DNA of 64,000 nt, from contig NZ_JACSUD010000009.1 of NCBI RefSeq assembly GCF_014385435.1, positions 29,795 to 93,794 of the forward strand. Reading direction: 5' to 3'. The stretch comes from Alloprevotella sp. Lung230 (lineage in GTDB: Bacteria > Bacteroidota > Bacteroidia > Bacteroidales > Bacteroidaceae). Of the stretch, positions 1 through 8,165 are shown piece after piece (within the stretch, counting starts at the first letter, position 1; each line of letters begins with the position of its first letter). The position numbers and the translations under genes are program-made. The notes beneath the pieces were generated by a model, which was given only the letters and a program-made list of their open reading frames with translations, did no database searches and was not told where the DNA came from.

Positions 1-1
1 A

Positions 2-163
2 GGACTATTCTCCCGTGAGGTAGCACAACGCTTCCGCGACCATATCCTCTCGCGCGGTGGCACGGTGCATCCACAGACTCTCTACAACAACTTCCGCGGT
101 CGACCCGCAACAATCCGCGCCCTTTTGAAGCGTGACGGGATTGTGATGCCAGCTGCCGACTAA
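2..163 (+). CDS. M3-family oligopeptidase (peptidyl-dipeptidase Dcp type), C-terminal fragment
   Basis: The window opens inside this gene; only the last 53 codons and the TAA are present. The tail reads through the sequence SRGGTVHPQTLYNNFRG and ends near LLKRDGIVMP, which matches the conserved C-terminus of M3 zinc metallopeptidases of the Dcp/oligopeptidase A type (Gly-Gly plus the 'YxxFRGxxP' and 'LLxRDG' blocks). These enzymes trim peptides; the catalytic HExxH domain would lie upstream of the window. It is co-directional with the dCMP deaminase that starts 23 bp later. The family call rests on a short tail only. Confidence 0.8.
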   Translation, partial: GLFSREVAQRFRDHILSRGGTVHPQTLYNNFRGRPATIRALLKRDGIVMPAAD

Positions 164-186
164 CCACATAATATCCTCTTTGAGCC

Positions 187-606
187 ATGGACAAAAAGAC
201 GGCCTTAGACTACCGATACCTGCGCATGGCAGGCATCTGGGCGGAGAACTCCTACTGCCGGCGTCGACAGGTGGGGGCGCTCATCGTGAAAGACAAAAGC
301 ATCATCTCTGACGGCTACAACGGTACGCCGGCAGGCTTTGAAAACGTCTGCGAAGACGAAACGGGGCAAACCAAGCCTTATGTGCTCCACGCCGAAGCCA
401 ATGCCATCACCAAGATTGCACGTTCGGGGAACAACTCCGATGGCGCCACACTCTACGTGACCGATGAACCTTGCATCGAGTGTTCCAAGCTCATCATTCA
501 GGCCGGTATCAAGCGGGTGGTCTACACCCGTTCCTATCGTCTGCACGATGGTGTGGCCTTGCTCCAGCGCGCCGGCATCATCGTGGAGCATCTGCCGGAA
601 CTCTGA
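187..606 (+). CDS. dCMP/cytidine deaminase family protein (ComEB-like)
   Basis: A 139-aa zinc-dependent deaminase. The zinc site is complete: HAEANAI supplies the His ligand and the catalytic Glu, and PCIECSKLI supplies the two Cys ligands about 40 residues later. The N-terminal stretch with CRRRQVGALIVKD and the SDGYNGTP motif is typical of deoxycytidylate deaminases, which convert dCMP to dUMP for thymidylate synthesis. Length fits the family. The ATG at 187 is the first plausible start, 23 bp after the preceding peptidase. Co-directional with the following S41 protease gene. Confidence 0.9.
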   Translation: MDKKTALDYRYLRMAGIWAENSYCRRRQVGALIVKDKSIISDGYNGTPAGFENVCEDETGQTKPYVLHAEANAITKIARSGNNSDGATLYVTDEPCIECSKLIIQAGIKRVVYTRSYRLHDGVALLQRAGIIVEHLPEL

Positions 607-685
607 TACGTGGGTTGTATTTTCGTCAGGAAGTTCAGCCCTGCCTTCTCTTTATCCCCCGACTTCTACGCATAATCGTTCCTTT

Positions 686-2491
686 ATGAAACACTATACC
701 TCCCGCCTTCTGCCCCTCGGTGTTGCTGCCGCCATTGTCGTCGGGGTACTGATTGGCAACTTCTACTCCAACCTCTTCTCGGGCAATCGGGTGAGCTTCA
801 TCAACACCTCGAGCAACAAAATCAACGATCTCATGCAGATCATCAGCGACCGCTATGTTGACACCATCAACATGGGCGACTTTGTGGAGCGCACGATGCC
901 TCAAATCCTCAAAGAACTCGACCCTCACTCCACTTATATTAGTGCGAAAGATGTAGAGGCGTCCATGCAAGACCTGAAAGGGAGCTTCTCGGGCATTGGG
1001 GTGCAATTCACCATCTACGACGACACCGTGCGCATTGTGCGCGTCATCGAAGGCGGACCTTCGGAACGCGTGGGACTCCGCGCCGGCGACTGCATTATCA
1101 GCGTGGACCAAAAGCCCTATGTCGGGAAAGTGGTCAACAACGACGAGACGATGAAGCGGCTGAAAGGCGCTGCCGGAAGCACGGTGCGCCTCGGCATCAA
1201 GCGCCATGGCGAAAAGGCACTCCAACACTTCTCCATCACGCGTGGAGCCGTTCCGGTGAAGAGTGTCGATGCCGCCTATATGATGGATGCCCAAACGGGC
1301 TACATCCGTATCAACACCTGGGGCGACAACACCTATCCCGAAGTGCTATCCTCCCTCGCTTCGCTCAACGCTCAGGGACTTGAGCAACTGGTCATCGACC
1401 TTCGTGGCAATTTGGGCGGATATCTACAAGCCGCCGTGCAAGTGGCCAATGAGTTTCTCCCAAAAAACAGACTGATTGTCTACAACGAGGGCGTGCACTT
1501 CCCACGCGAAGATTTCAAAAGCGATGGCCGCGGTGCCTACCAGACGTTGCCTCTCGTCGTTTTGGTCGATGAGACCAGCGCATCGGCCAGCGAAATCTTT
1601 GCCGGTGCCATGCAGGACAACGACCGCGCCACACTCATCGGGCGTCGCACCTTTGGAAAGGGATTGGTACAGGTACCCATCGAATTTCGAGATGGCAGTA
1701 TGTTGCGACTCACCACCGCTCGCTATTATACTCCATCGGGACGCTGCGTGCAGAAGCCCTTCACCCCCGGTGATGAAGCCACCTACGAAGCCGACCTGCT
1801 GGAGCGTGCTGCCACAGGCGAATATTTCTCTTCGGACAGCATCAAGACTTCCGGACAAAAATACAAAACACGGATTGGACGCATTGTTTATGGAGGTGGT
1901 GGCATCATCCCCGACTATTTTGTGCCGCGCGACACACTCGGAATTACCCCTTATTATAAGGACGTCTATCTCGATGGCACCCTCTATCAGTTTGCCTATT
2001 GGTATGTCGACAAGCAGCGCGCGCGCCTTTCTAAGTTTGACACCCCCATTGCCGTGGCCAAGCACCTCCGCCAGCAAAATCTGGTCGAAGCCTTTGCCAA
2101 CTATGCCGAACAACACGGCAACAAGCGGCGTAACCTGATGATTAAGACCTCGCACAAACTGATTGAGCGGCAACTCACGAGCCTCATTTTGGGCGACCTG
2201 CTCGGCACACCTGCTGCCGTGGAGTTCAGCAACGCCACCGACCCCTTCCTCTTGCAGGCTACCACTATCTTCAAGCAAGGCAAGGCTTTCCCTCAAAAAG
2301 AAACCACAATTTCATCTCCCAAGACCAAAATCACTTCATGGCTTCCTCCTCATGGCTTCTATGACCAAACCCGAAATTCGCTCTTTCATTCGGCTACGCA
2401 AACAAGCGTTGCTCTCCGAGAGTCGACTGACCCTCGCCGCTGGACGGTTGCTCGCGTGTTTACAAAAGCGCGCCGACTTCTCTTCGGCTAA
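686..2491 (+). CDS. S41-family C-terminal processing peptidase (Ctp/Tsp type)
   Basis: Start placed at ATG 686 (MKHYTSRLLPLGVAAAIVVG), giving an uncleaved N-terminal membrane anchor and a periplasmic protease of about 600 aa. After the anchor come the pre-PDZ helices with LDPHSTYIS, a PDZ domain (GIGVQFTI, RAGDCIISVD) and the S41 core. The Ser nucleophile lies in DETSASASEIFAGA (around residues 297-300) and the Lys general base in GRRTFGKGLVQ (about residue 326). Function: processing or degradation of envelope proteins. Oddity: the reading frame runs about 130 nt into the next gene; see the finding on a possible frameshift near 2296. The last roughly 60 residues may therefore not be authentic. 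Confidence 0.88.
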   Translation: MKHYTSRLLPLGVAAAIVVGVLIGNFYSNLFSGNRVSFINTSSNKINDLMQIISDRYVDTINMGDFVERTMPQILKELDPHSTYISAKDVEASMQDLKGSFSGIGVQFTIYDDTVRIVRVIEGGPSERVGLRAGDCIISVDQKPYVGKVVNNDETMKRLKGAAGSTVRLGIKRHGEKALQHFSITRGAVPVKSVDAAYMMDAQTGYIRINTWGDNTYPEVLSSLASLNAQGLEQLVIDLRGNLGGYLQAAVQVANEFLPKNRLIVYNEGVHFPREDFKSDGRGAYQTLPLVVLVDETSASASEIFAGAMQDNDRATLIGRRTFGKGLVQVPIEFRDGSMLRLTTARYYTPSGRCVQKPFTPGDEATYEADLLERAATGEYFSSDSIKTSGQKYKTRIGRIVYGGGGIIPDYFVPRDTLGITPYYKDVYLDGTLYQFAYWYVDKQRARLSKFDTPIAVAKHLRQQNLVEAFANYAEQHGNKRRNLMIKTSHKLIERQLTSLILGDLLGTPAAVEFSNATDPFLLQATTIFKQGKAFPQKETTISSPKTKITSWLPPHGFYDQTRNSLFHSATQTSVALRESTDPRRWTVARVFTKARRLLFG

Positions 2492-2897
2492 GGTGGTGAT
2501 GCTCTACTGCGCCCTTCCCGATGAAGTGCCCACAATGGGGGTGCTGAAACACTGGGGAGCGCAGAAGCAACTGCTCTTACCGGTCGTTGAAGGGGAGGAG
2601 ATGTACGTCAAGACTTTTACCCTCGAAGAACAGATGCGACATGGCACATTGAATATCCTCGAACCGCAAGGACAAGTCTTTTCGGCACTCTCCACCATCG
2701 ACCTTATCCTCGTGCCTGGTTTAGCCTTCGACCTTCGTGGGCATCGTTGCGGACGTGGGAAAGGATATTACGATCGCTTTTTGGCGCAACCCGAAGTGCA
2801 GGCCAAAACCATAGGAGTAGGTTTCGACTTCCAGTGCCTACCCGACATTCCCACCGATGCACACGATGTGGTGCTCGATGATTTGATTTTAGTATGA
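2361..2897 (+). CDS. 5-formyltetrahydrofolate cyclo-ligase
   Basis: Converts 5-formyl-THF to 5,10-methenyl-THF with ATP. From ATG 2361 the product is 178 aa, normal for the family. Seen: the N-terminal basic helix (KPEIRSFIRLRKQAL), the substrate region LPDEVPTMG, and the diagnostic C-terminal block LVPGLAFDLRGHRCGRGKGYYDRFL, here cited by its key features PGLAFD, GxGKGYYDR. ATG 2352 is an alternative start three codons upstream. ATG 2361 is preferred because the neighbouring frame has a TGA at 2362-2364, giving a classic ATGA junction if the upstream protease originally ended there. The gene also ends in an ATGA overlap with the next gene. Confidence 0.9.
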   Translation: MTKPEIRSFIRLRKQALLSESRLTLAAGRLLACLQKRADFSSAKVVMLYCALPDEVPTMGVLKHWGAQKQLLLPVVEGEEMYVKTFTLEEQMRHGTLNILEPQGQVFSALSTIDLILVPGLAFDLRGHRCGRGKGYYDRFLAQPEVQAKTIGVGFDFQCLPDIPTDAHDVVLDDLILV

Positions 2898-4171
2898 CAA
2901 AGCCCATTCTGTGGTTGCTCTGCCTGTTGTTCGCTCTTACTGCCTGCAAGTCAAAGTCAGACAGCCGTTCGACGATGGAGAGCGCCTTTGCCAAAGCTCC
3001 ACAAACCCAGCAGGGCAGCTATGACCTCGGGGACATTCAGCGCAGTGGTGAACTCATCATTGCTACCCTCTCAGGCCCTGACACCTACTATGACTATCAT
3101 GGCATGCCGATGGGCGAACAATATGCCTTGGCAGAGGATTTTGCCAACACCGAGGGACTGCGCGTTCGTGTGGAAGTGGCTACCGACACTCTGCGCCTGT
3201 TGCACCTGCTCGAAACCGGGCAAGCAGACCTTGTGGCACTTCCGGTTAGCCAGAAGTTGCTCCAAAGCCACCATCTGCAACCCGCAGGATTTCACACCCA
3301 AAGGCAGCAAGCCTGGGCGGTCAAAAAGAATTCAGAAGCCTTGGCACATGCGCTTGACGAATGGTATCAACCCGACATTCTCACCAAAGTGCAAAAGAGC
3401 GTAACAGAGCGCGTTCGTATGGTGCATCATGTGACACGCCGTGCGCAAGCCGTCTACCTGTCGCGTTCGCGAGGCATCATCTCCATCTACGACCACCTGT
3501 TCAAACAAGCAGCCGCCACAACCGGCTGGGACTGGCGGCTCATCGCTGCCCAAGCCTATCAGGAAAGTGCTTTCGACCCCAACGCACGTTCCTGGGCCGG
3601 TGCACAAGGGTTGATGCAACTCATGCCACGCACAGCAGCCGACCTCGGCATTCCGGCCCATGAAGTCAACAATCCGGAACGCAATGTGGCAGGAGCGGCA
3701 CAATTTATCCGAAAGTTGACGACTGGATTTGCCGACATTCGAGATAGACGAGAGCGCATCAAGTTTGTCCTTGCCGCCTACAATGGTGGTGTCGGACACG
3801 TGCGTGACGCGATGGCTCTGGCACGAAGGTATGGCAAAGACCCTCAACGTTGGGATCAAGTCGCTCCTTATATTTTGGCGCTGCAACACCCCGCCTACTA
3901 TCGTGACCCCGTGGTCAAATACGGCTACATGATTGGTGCGGAAACAGAGGGATATGTTCGCTCCATCCTACAACGTTACCAAGGCTATGGGGGAGACGTA
4001 ATGCTGGCCCATCAGCCCACTTCTCTGCCTGCCACTAACGAGGCGCCCTCTGCTCCATCCTCTATCTCACCGGCTGGACGTGGGAAGACCGCTCCACGTA
4101 AGAACAAATACTCTTCCGGGCTGCGTATGATGTCGCCCGATGATCCTGAGTTCAACCAAATGCACCCTTAA
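2894..4171 (+). CDS. MltF-like lytic transglycosylase lipoprotein (SBP-like + SLT domains)
   Basis: A 425-aa lipoprotein: the signal peptide ends in the lipobox LTAC at residues 15-18. Residues from about 45 to 200 resemble the periplasmic substrate-binding fold (SBP_bac_3) that regulates MltF enzymes. The C-terminal half is a transglycosylase SLT domain with the catalytic Glu in AYQESAFDPNA, followed by GLMQLMP and AAYNGG. It would cleave peptidoglycan at the outer membrane. The ATG overlaps the previous stop (ATGA). The last roughly 50 residues are low-complexity Pro/Ser/Ala-rich, probably a disordered tail. Confidence 0.9.
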   Translation: MTKPILWLLCLLFALTACKSKSDSRSTMESAFAKAPQTQQGSYDLGDIQRSGELIIATLSGPDTYYDYHGMPMGEQYALAEDFANTEGLRVRVEVATDTLRLLHLLETGQADLVALPVSQKLLQSHHLQPAGFHTQRQQAWAVKKNSEALAHALDEWYQPDILTKVQKSVTERVRMVHHVTRRAQAVYLSRSRGIISIYDHLFKQAAATTGWDWRLIAAQAYQESAFDPNARSWAGAQGLMQLMPRTAADLGIPAHEVNNPERNVAGAAQFIRKLTTGFADIRDRRERIKFVLAAYNGGVGHVRDAMALARRYGKDPQRWDQVAPYILALQHPAYYRDPVVKYGYMIGAETEGYVRSILQRYQGYGGDVMLAHQPTSLPATNEAPSAPSSISPAGRGKTAPRKNKYSSGLRMMSPDDPEFNQMHP

Positions 4172-4187
4172 ATTCTCCATAAAGACC

Positions 4188-5804
4188 ATGATTTCACGCT
4201 TCTTGATAGGAGGGCTTTTCTGTGTGCTTTCCTTGTCACTGCACGGACAATCACCGGAAGCACTGCCAACCCGCGAACTCCTCACACTGTTAGACAAGAC
4301 CATTGCTCAAAAAGAGGACTACCGTGCTCAGTTCGAACAGAGACTCACCTCCTTACGCCATCGCGCACAAAAGGGCAGCGCAGTGGGACGTTCCGAAGCC
4401 TATGCACAGTTGTTCCAGAACTATGTGCACCATCAGAGTGACTCAGCCTTGTTCTATCTGCGTCTGATGGAGCTTCATCCACGCTATAAGACCGACCCCG
4501 ACTATGCCGCGCGGGTGCAAATCGGACGGGCTGAAACCTACGGTGTGATGGGTCTCTACAATGCTGCCAACGAAGCTTTGACCCACATTGATACTCGGCA
4601 ATTGATGCCTGCCACCCGCCTTTACTACTACCAAGTGTGTCGCACGGTCTACGGCTGGATGAGTGATTTTGGGGAGATTGCCAATCGGCAGCAAGATTTT
4701 CTGGCCCTCACCCATATCTATCGCGACAGCATCCTCGCCATTCAACCCCCAGGTATCGACCTGCAGATTGTGCAAGCCGACAAACAGCTAGTAGAGGGCA
4801 AAGCCCGGTCAGCCTACCATCTCTGTCAAGAAGCCCTTAAACAAGCCGACAACAAGCAGCGCACCTTCCTCTATATACTCTTGGCCGATGCCACCAAAGT
4901 GATGGGACGCGATGAAGAGAGTCTACGTTTTTTAGCCTTGGCGGCTCTCAACGACATTCAACGCGGCATCACCGAATACACTTCCCTACCTCGATTGGCC
5001 ATCGCGCTCTCAGAGCAAGGCGATGTGGTGCGTGCCTACGACTATCTCCTCTGCACGATGGATGATGCCAACTTCTGCAAAGCCCGCTTGCGTAGTTTTG
5101 AAGCCTCCAGCGTGTTTCCCATCATCGAGCGAGCCCACAAAGCAAAGGTACGCGAACAGCAATATGTGGCCACTGTCATCGCCATATTGGTAGGCATAGT
5201 ATTGCTGATGCTCGTGGTTTTCCTTTTCCTGATGCGTCGGCAGATGCACAAACTTCGCATCGCGCGCCACGAATTGGCCGAAGCACTGAGCGCCATTCGC
5301 GAAGTCAATGAGGCGCTCATCCATGCCAACGAAGAACTACACACCGCCGACAAGGTGAAGGAAACCTACATCGCCCGCTATCTGCAACGTTGCCGCGGCT
5401 ATATCGACACCCTCGACAACTATCGCCGCGAACTCCTCAAACTATCGAAGGCCAAGAAATACGACCAGCTCGGCGCGCAACTTCAAGGCAACGAGTTTCT
5501 TCATGAAGAAGAGCGAGCTTTCTTCCTCGATTTCGATGAAGCCTTCGTTACACTTTTCCCGAAGTTTATCGACAACTTCAATGCGTTGCTGCTTCCCGAA
5601 GCGCGCACCTATCCCAAGCGCGATGAAATCCTCAACACCGAACTGCGTGTCTTCGCTCTGGTCCGACTTGGCGTGACCGACAGCAACCGCATCGCTCATT
5701 TCCTCAACTACTCGCTGCCCACCATTTACTCCTACCGCTCTCGTCTACGCAACAAGAGCATTTGCGAGAAGGGCACATTTGATGAAGCCGTTATGAAGTG
5801 TTGA
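4188..5804 (+). CDS. DUF6377-type membrane-anchored regulator (TPR-like sensor, TM, LuxR-like helix-turn-helix)
   Basis: Start at ATG 4188 (MISRFLIGGLFCVLSLS), giving a signal sequence and 538 aa. Layout: signal peptide; an all-helical periplasmic repeat region to about residue 320 that looks TPR-like; a transmembrane helix (VATVIAILVGIVLLMLVVFL); a coiled coil; and a C-terminal cytoplasmic domain ending in a helix-turn-helix-like block (RVFALVRLGVTDSNRIAHFL then LPTIYSYRSRLRNKS). This matches the Bacteroidales DUF6377 family, thought to be one-component transcription regulators that sense in the periplasm. Ligand and targets cannot be read from the sequence. It starts 16 bp after the transglycosylase stop, so it is possibly part of that operon. 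Confidence 0.8.
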   Translation: MISRFLIGGLFCVLSLSLHGQSPEALPTRELLTLLDKTIAQKEDYRAQFEQRLTSLRHRAQKGSAVGRSEAYAQLFQNYVHHQSDSALFYLRLMELHPRYKTDPDYAARVQIGRAETYGVMGLYNAANEALTHIDTRQLMPATRLYYYQVCRTVYGWMSDFGEIANRQQDFLALTHIYRDSILAIQPPGIDLQIVQADKQLVEGKARSAYHLCQEALKQADNKQRTFLYILLADATKVMGRDEESLRFLALAALNDIQRGITEYTSLPRLAIALSEQGDVVRAYDYLLCTMDDANFCKARLRSFEASSVFPIIERAHKAKVREQQYVATVIAILVGIVLLMLVVFLFLMRRQMHKLRIARHELAEALSAIREVNEALIHANEELHTADKVKETYIARYLQRCRGYIDTLDNYRRELLKLSKAKKYDQLGAQLQGNEFLHEEERAFFLDFDEAFVTLFPKFIDNFNALLLPEARTYPKRDEILNTELRVFALVRLGVTDSNRIAHFLNYSLPTIYSYRSRLRNKSICEKGTFDEAVMKC

Positions 5805-5841
5805 ATAGAAGTGGGTATTCAAAATTAGCCATATACTCTCT

Positions 5842-6993
5842 ATGAAAATTCTACTTATAGGTGAATATTCCAATGTACACGCCACTCTGGCCAAAGGGCT
5901 GAGGGAGTTAGGGCACGAGGTGGTGGTAGCCTCCGATGGCGATGGCTGGAAGAACTATGATCGTGATGTGGATTTGCGTCGGGCGAGCACACGTCGTGGA
6001 GTATCTCTCTGTTATTTTCTCCACCTGCTACGGTGCTTTCGTCATTTTCGTGGCTTTGATGTGGTCCAGCTCATCAATCCCGTCTTTATCTCCTTGAAAG
6101 GCGAACGTATTGCTCCTTTCTATCGCTATCTGCGCCGCCACAACCGCCGTGTTTTTCTCGGTGCATTCGGTATGGACTACTATTGGGTCAAAGCCGGACT
6201 GGACTGCACTACCTTTCGTTACAGCGATTTCAATATCGGAATAAAAGTGCGCGAACGTGAGGACAATCGGATTTGGATTGCCGACTGGCTCAAAGGCAGC
6301 AAAGGCACACTCAACCACCTTATTGCTCGCGATTGCGATGGCATCGTAGCAGGGCTCTACGAATACTATACGGCCTACAAAAAAGAGTGGGAACACAAGC
6401 TCCGCTTCATTCCTTTCCCCATTGATGCCGATGCAGCAACCCTCATCCCAGACTTTGAGAAGAAAGTCTTTGCACCCAATCGTAAAATCCGTTTTTTCAT
6501 CGGCATTCAACGCGCACGCAATAGTTATAAAGGCACCGACATCATGCTTCGCGCCCTCCTTCGACTGAAAGAACAATATCCCGATGCCGTTGAAATCGTG
6601 CAGGTGGAGAACGTGCCTTTTGAACAATACAAGCAACTCTTGCTTTCTTCCGATGTCCTTCTCGACCAACTCTACGCCTACACTCCAGCCATGAATGCCC
6701 TACAAGCCATGGCACAAGGGCTCATCGTGGTCGGTGGCGGAGAACCAGAAAACTACGAAATCCTCGGTTGCTCTGATCTACGTCCTATTCTCAACGTGCA
6801 GCCCAATGAGGAAAGCGTCTACGAAGCCCTCAGTTGGCTGGTAGAGCACAAAAGCGAAATTCCCAATCTCTCACACGAAAGCCGCATCTACATCGAACGC
6901 TACCATGATCACATCAAGGTGGCACGACAATATCTCGACTTCTGGCAAAGCTCCTCCTTCTCATCATGTCCACCTCTAAACCAACGCTCGTAG
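5842..6993 (+). CDS. glycosyltransferase (GT-B fold, group 1 type)
   Basis: A 383-aa cytoplasmic glycosyltransferase. The N-terminus MKILLIGEYSNVHATLAKGL is a Rossmann start, followed by GHEVVVASDG. The C-terminal half has features of GT4-like enzymes: a strand-turn at IGIQRARNSYKGTDIM, LRLKEQYPDAVEIVQVENVP, and the nucleotide-sugar region with ALQAMAQGLIVVGGGEPENYEIL. Donor and acceptor are unknown. It overlaps the sugar symporter gene by 28 bp, which suggests coupled translation. Confidence 0.8.
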   Translation: MKILLIGEYSNVHATLAKGLRELGHEVVVASDGDGWKNYDRDVDLRRASTRRGVSLCYFLHLLRCFRHFRGFDVVQLINPVFISLKGERIAPFYRYLRRHNRRVFLGAFGMDYYWVKAGLDCTTFRYSDFNIGIKVREREDNRIWIADWLKGSKGTLNHLIARDCDGIVAGLYEYYTAYKKEWEHKLRFIPFPIDADAATLIPDFEKKVFAPNRKIRFFIGIQRARNSYKGTDIMLRALLRLKEQYPDAVEIVQVENVPFEQYKQLLLSSDVLLDQLYAYTPAMNALQAMAQGLIVVGGGEPENYEILGCSDLRPILNVQPNEESVYEALSWLVEHKSEIPNLSHESRIYIERYHDHIKVARQYLDFWQSSSFSSCPPLNQRS

Positions 6994-8165
6994 GACGCGG
7001 TTACCTCACCCCCTTCCTACTCATCACTATCCTCTTCTTCCTTTGGGGATTTGCGCGCTCCTTCCTCGATGTGCTCAACAAGCACTTTCAGGAAATGTTG
7101 CATCTCACCCTCACCGAGTCTTCGTTGGTGCAGGCCGCCGTCTATTTGGCCTATGGGCTGATGGCCATACCCGCTGGCCTATTTATCACTCGATGGGGCT
7201 ATCGACGCGGTGTGGTCTTTGGCTTGCTGCTTTTTACCATCGGTGCGCTGGGCTTCATCCCCTGCGAAGCCATTGGCGCTTTTGCCCCCTACCTCTTTGC
7301 CCTCTTCATTTTAGGTTGTGGGTTGGCCTTTCTCGAAACCGCTGCCAACCCCTACTCCTCCTCGCTGGGCGATGCTGCCACTGCCTCGTCTCGCCTCAAT
7401 CTCTCTCAGTCGCTCAACGGACTGGGCTGCATTCTCGGTCCTATGTTGGGTAGTTATATGCTCTTTGAGCAAAAGTCGGGTTTGGCCCTACCCTACGGCC
7501 TGATGGGTGCTGTGGTTCTATTGGTGTGCTTGGCTTTTGTGCGCTTTCCACTCCCGGAGTTGCAGTCGGATTGTGCAGCAATGTCTGCACATCCTGAAAG
7601 TCTCTTCTCCGTATGGCGCAATCCCACTTTTGTGTTGGGGCTGACTGCCCTCTTTATCTACGAAATTGCAGAAATCGCCATCAATTCGCTTTTCGTCAAT
7701 TATATGACCGATGTGCATCACTACCCCAAGATGCAGGCTGCCCACCTTCTCTCGCAGGGTGGACTTTTGGTGTTTATGCTCGCTCGTGTAGTGGGGAGTC
7801 TTTTGATGCGTCGTATTCCTTCTGCCCACTATCTCTTCGGCTGCGCTTTGGGGGCTGTCGTTGCCACCTTGGGCGTGATGCTGGGGAGTTTCGGTGTTGC
7901 GCTCGCGAGTTTACTGCTCATATATGCTTTCGAGGCGGTGATGTTTCCCACCATCTTTGCCCTCTCCCTAAAGGGCTGCACTGCTCGCCAAGTAAAGCAC
8001 GCGTCGTCCTTTATGATGATGACCCCCATCGGCGGTGCATTGGGCACTTATTTGATGGCCCACGTAGCTGAACAAGCTGGATTCTCCGTAGCTTTTCTCG
8101 TGCCTTTTGCTGCTTTTCTTTTCATCTTGGGCTACACGCTTCTGCTCCTTATCTGTAAATCATGA
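6966..8165 (+). CDS. FucP-type MFS sugar:H+ symporter
   Basis: A 399-aa inner membrane protein with about 12 hydrophobic segments. The opening FFLWGFARSFLDVLNKHFQ followed by AAVYLAYGLMAIPAGLF and RWGYRRGVVFGL is the signature of the fucose/glucose/galactose:H+ symporter (FucP/GluP) branch of the major facilitator superfamily. LAFLETAANPYSSSLGD in helix 4 is also typical. The exact substrate is not predictable. It overlaps the upstream glycosyltransferase by 28 bp and the downstream secreted protein by ATGA. Confidence 0.88.
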   Translation: MSTSKPTLVGRGYLTPFLLITILFFLWGFARSFLDVLNKHFQEMLHLTLTESSLVQAAVYLAYGLMAIPAGLFITRWGYRRGVVFGLLLFTIGALGFIPCEAIGAFAPYLFALFILGCGLAFLETAANPYSSSLGDAATASSRLNLSQSLNGLGCILGPMLGSYMLFEQKSGLALPYGLMGAVVLLVCLAFVRFPLPELQSDCAAMSAHPESLFSVWRNPTFVLGLTALFIYEIAEIAINSLFVNYMTDVHHYPKMQAAHLLSQGGLLVFMLARVVGSLLMRRIPSAHYLFGCALGAVVATLGVMLGSFGVALASLLLIYAFEAVMFPTIFALSLKGCTARQVKHASSFMMMTPIGGALGTYLMAHVAEQAGFSVAFLVPFAAFLFILGYTLLLLICKS

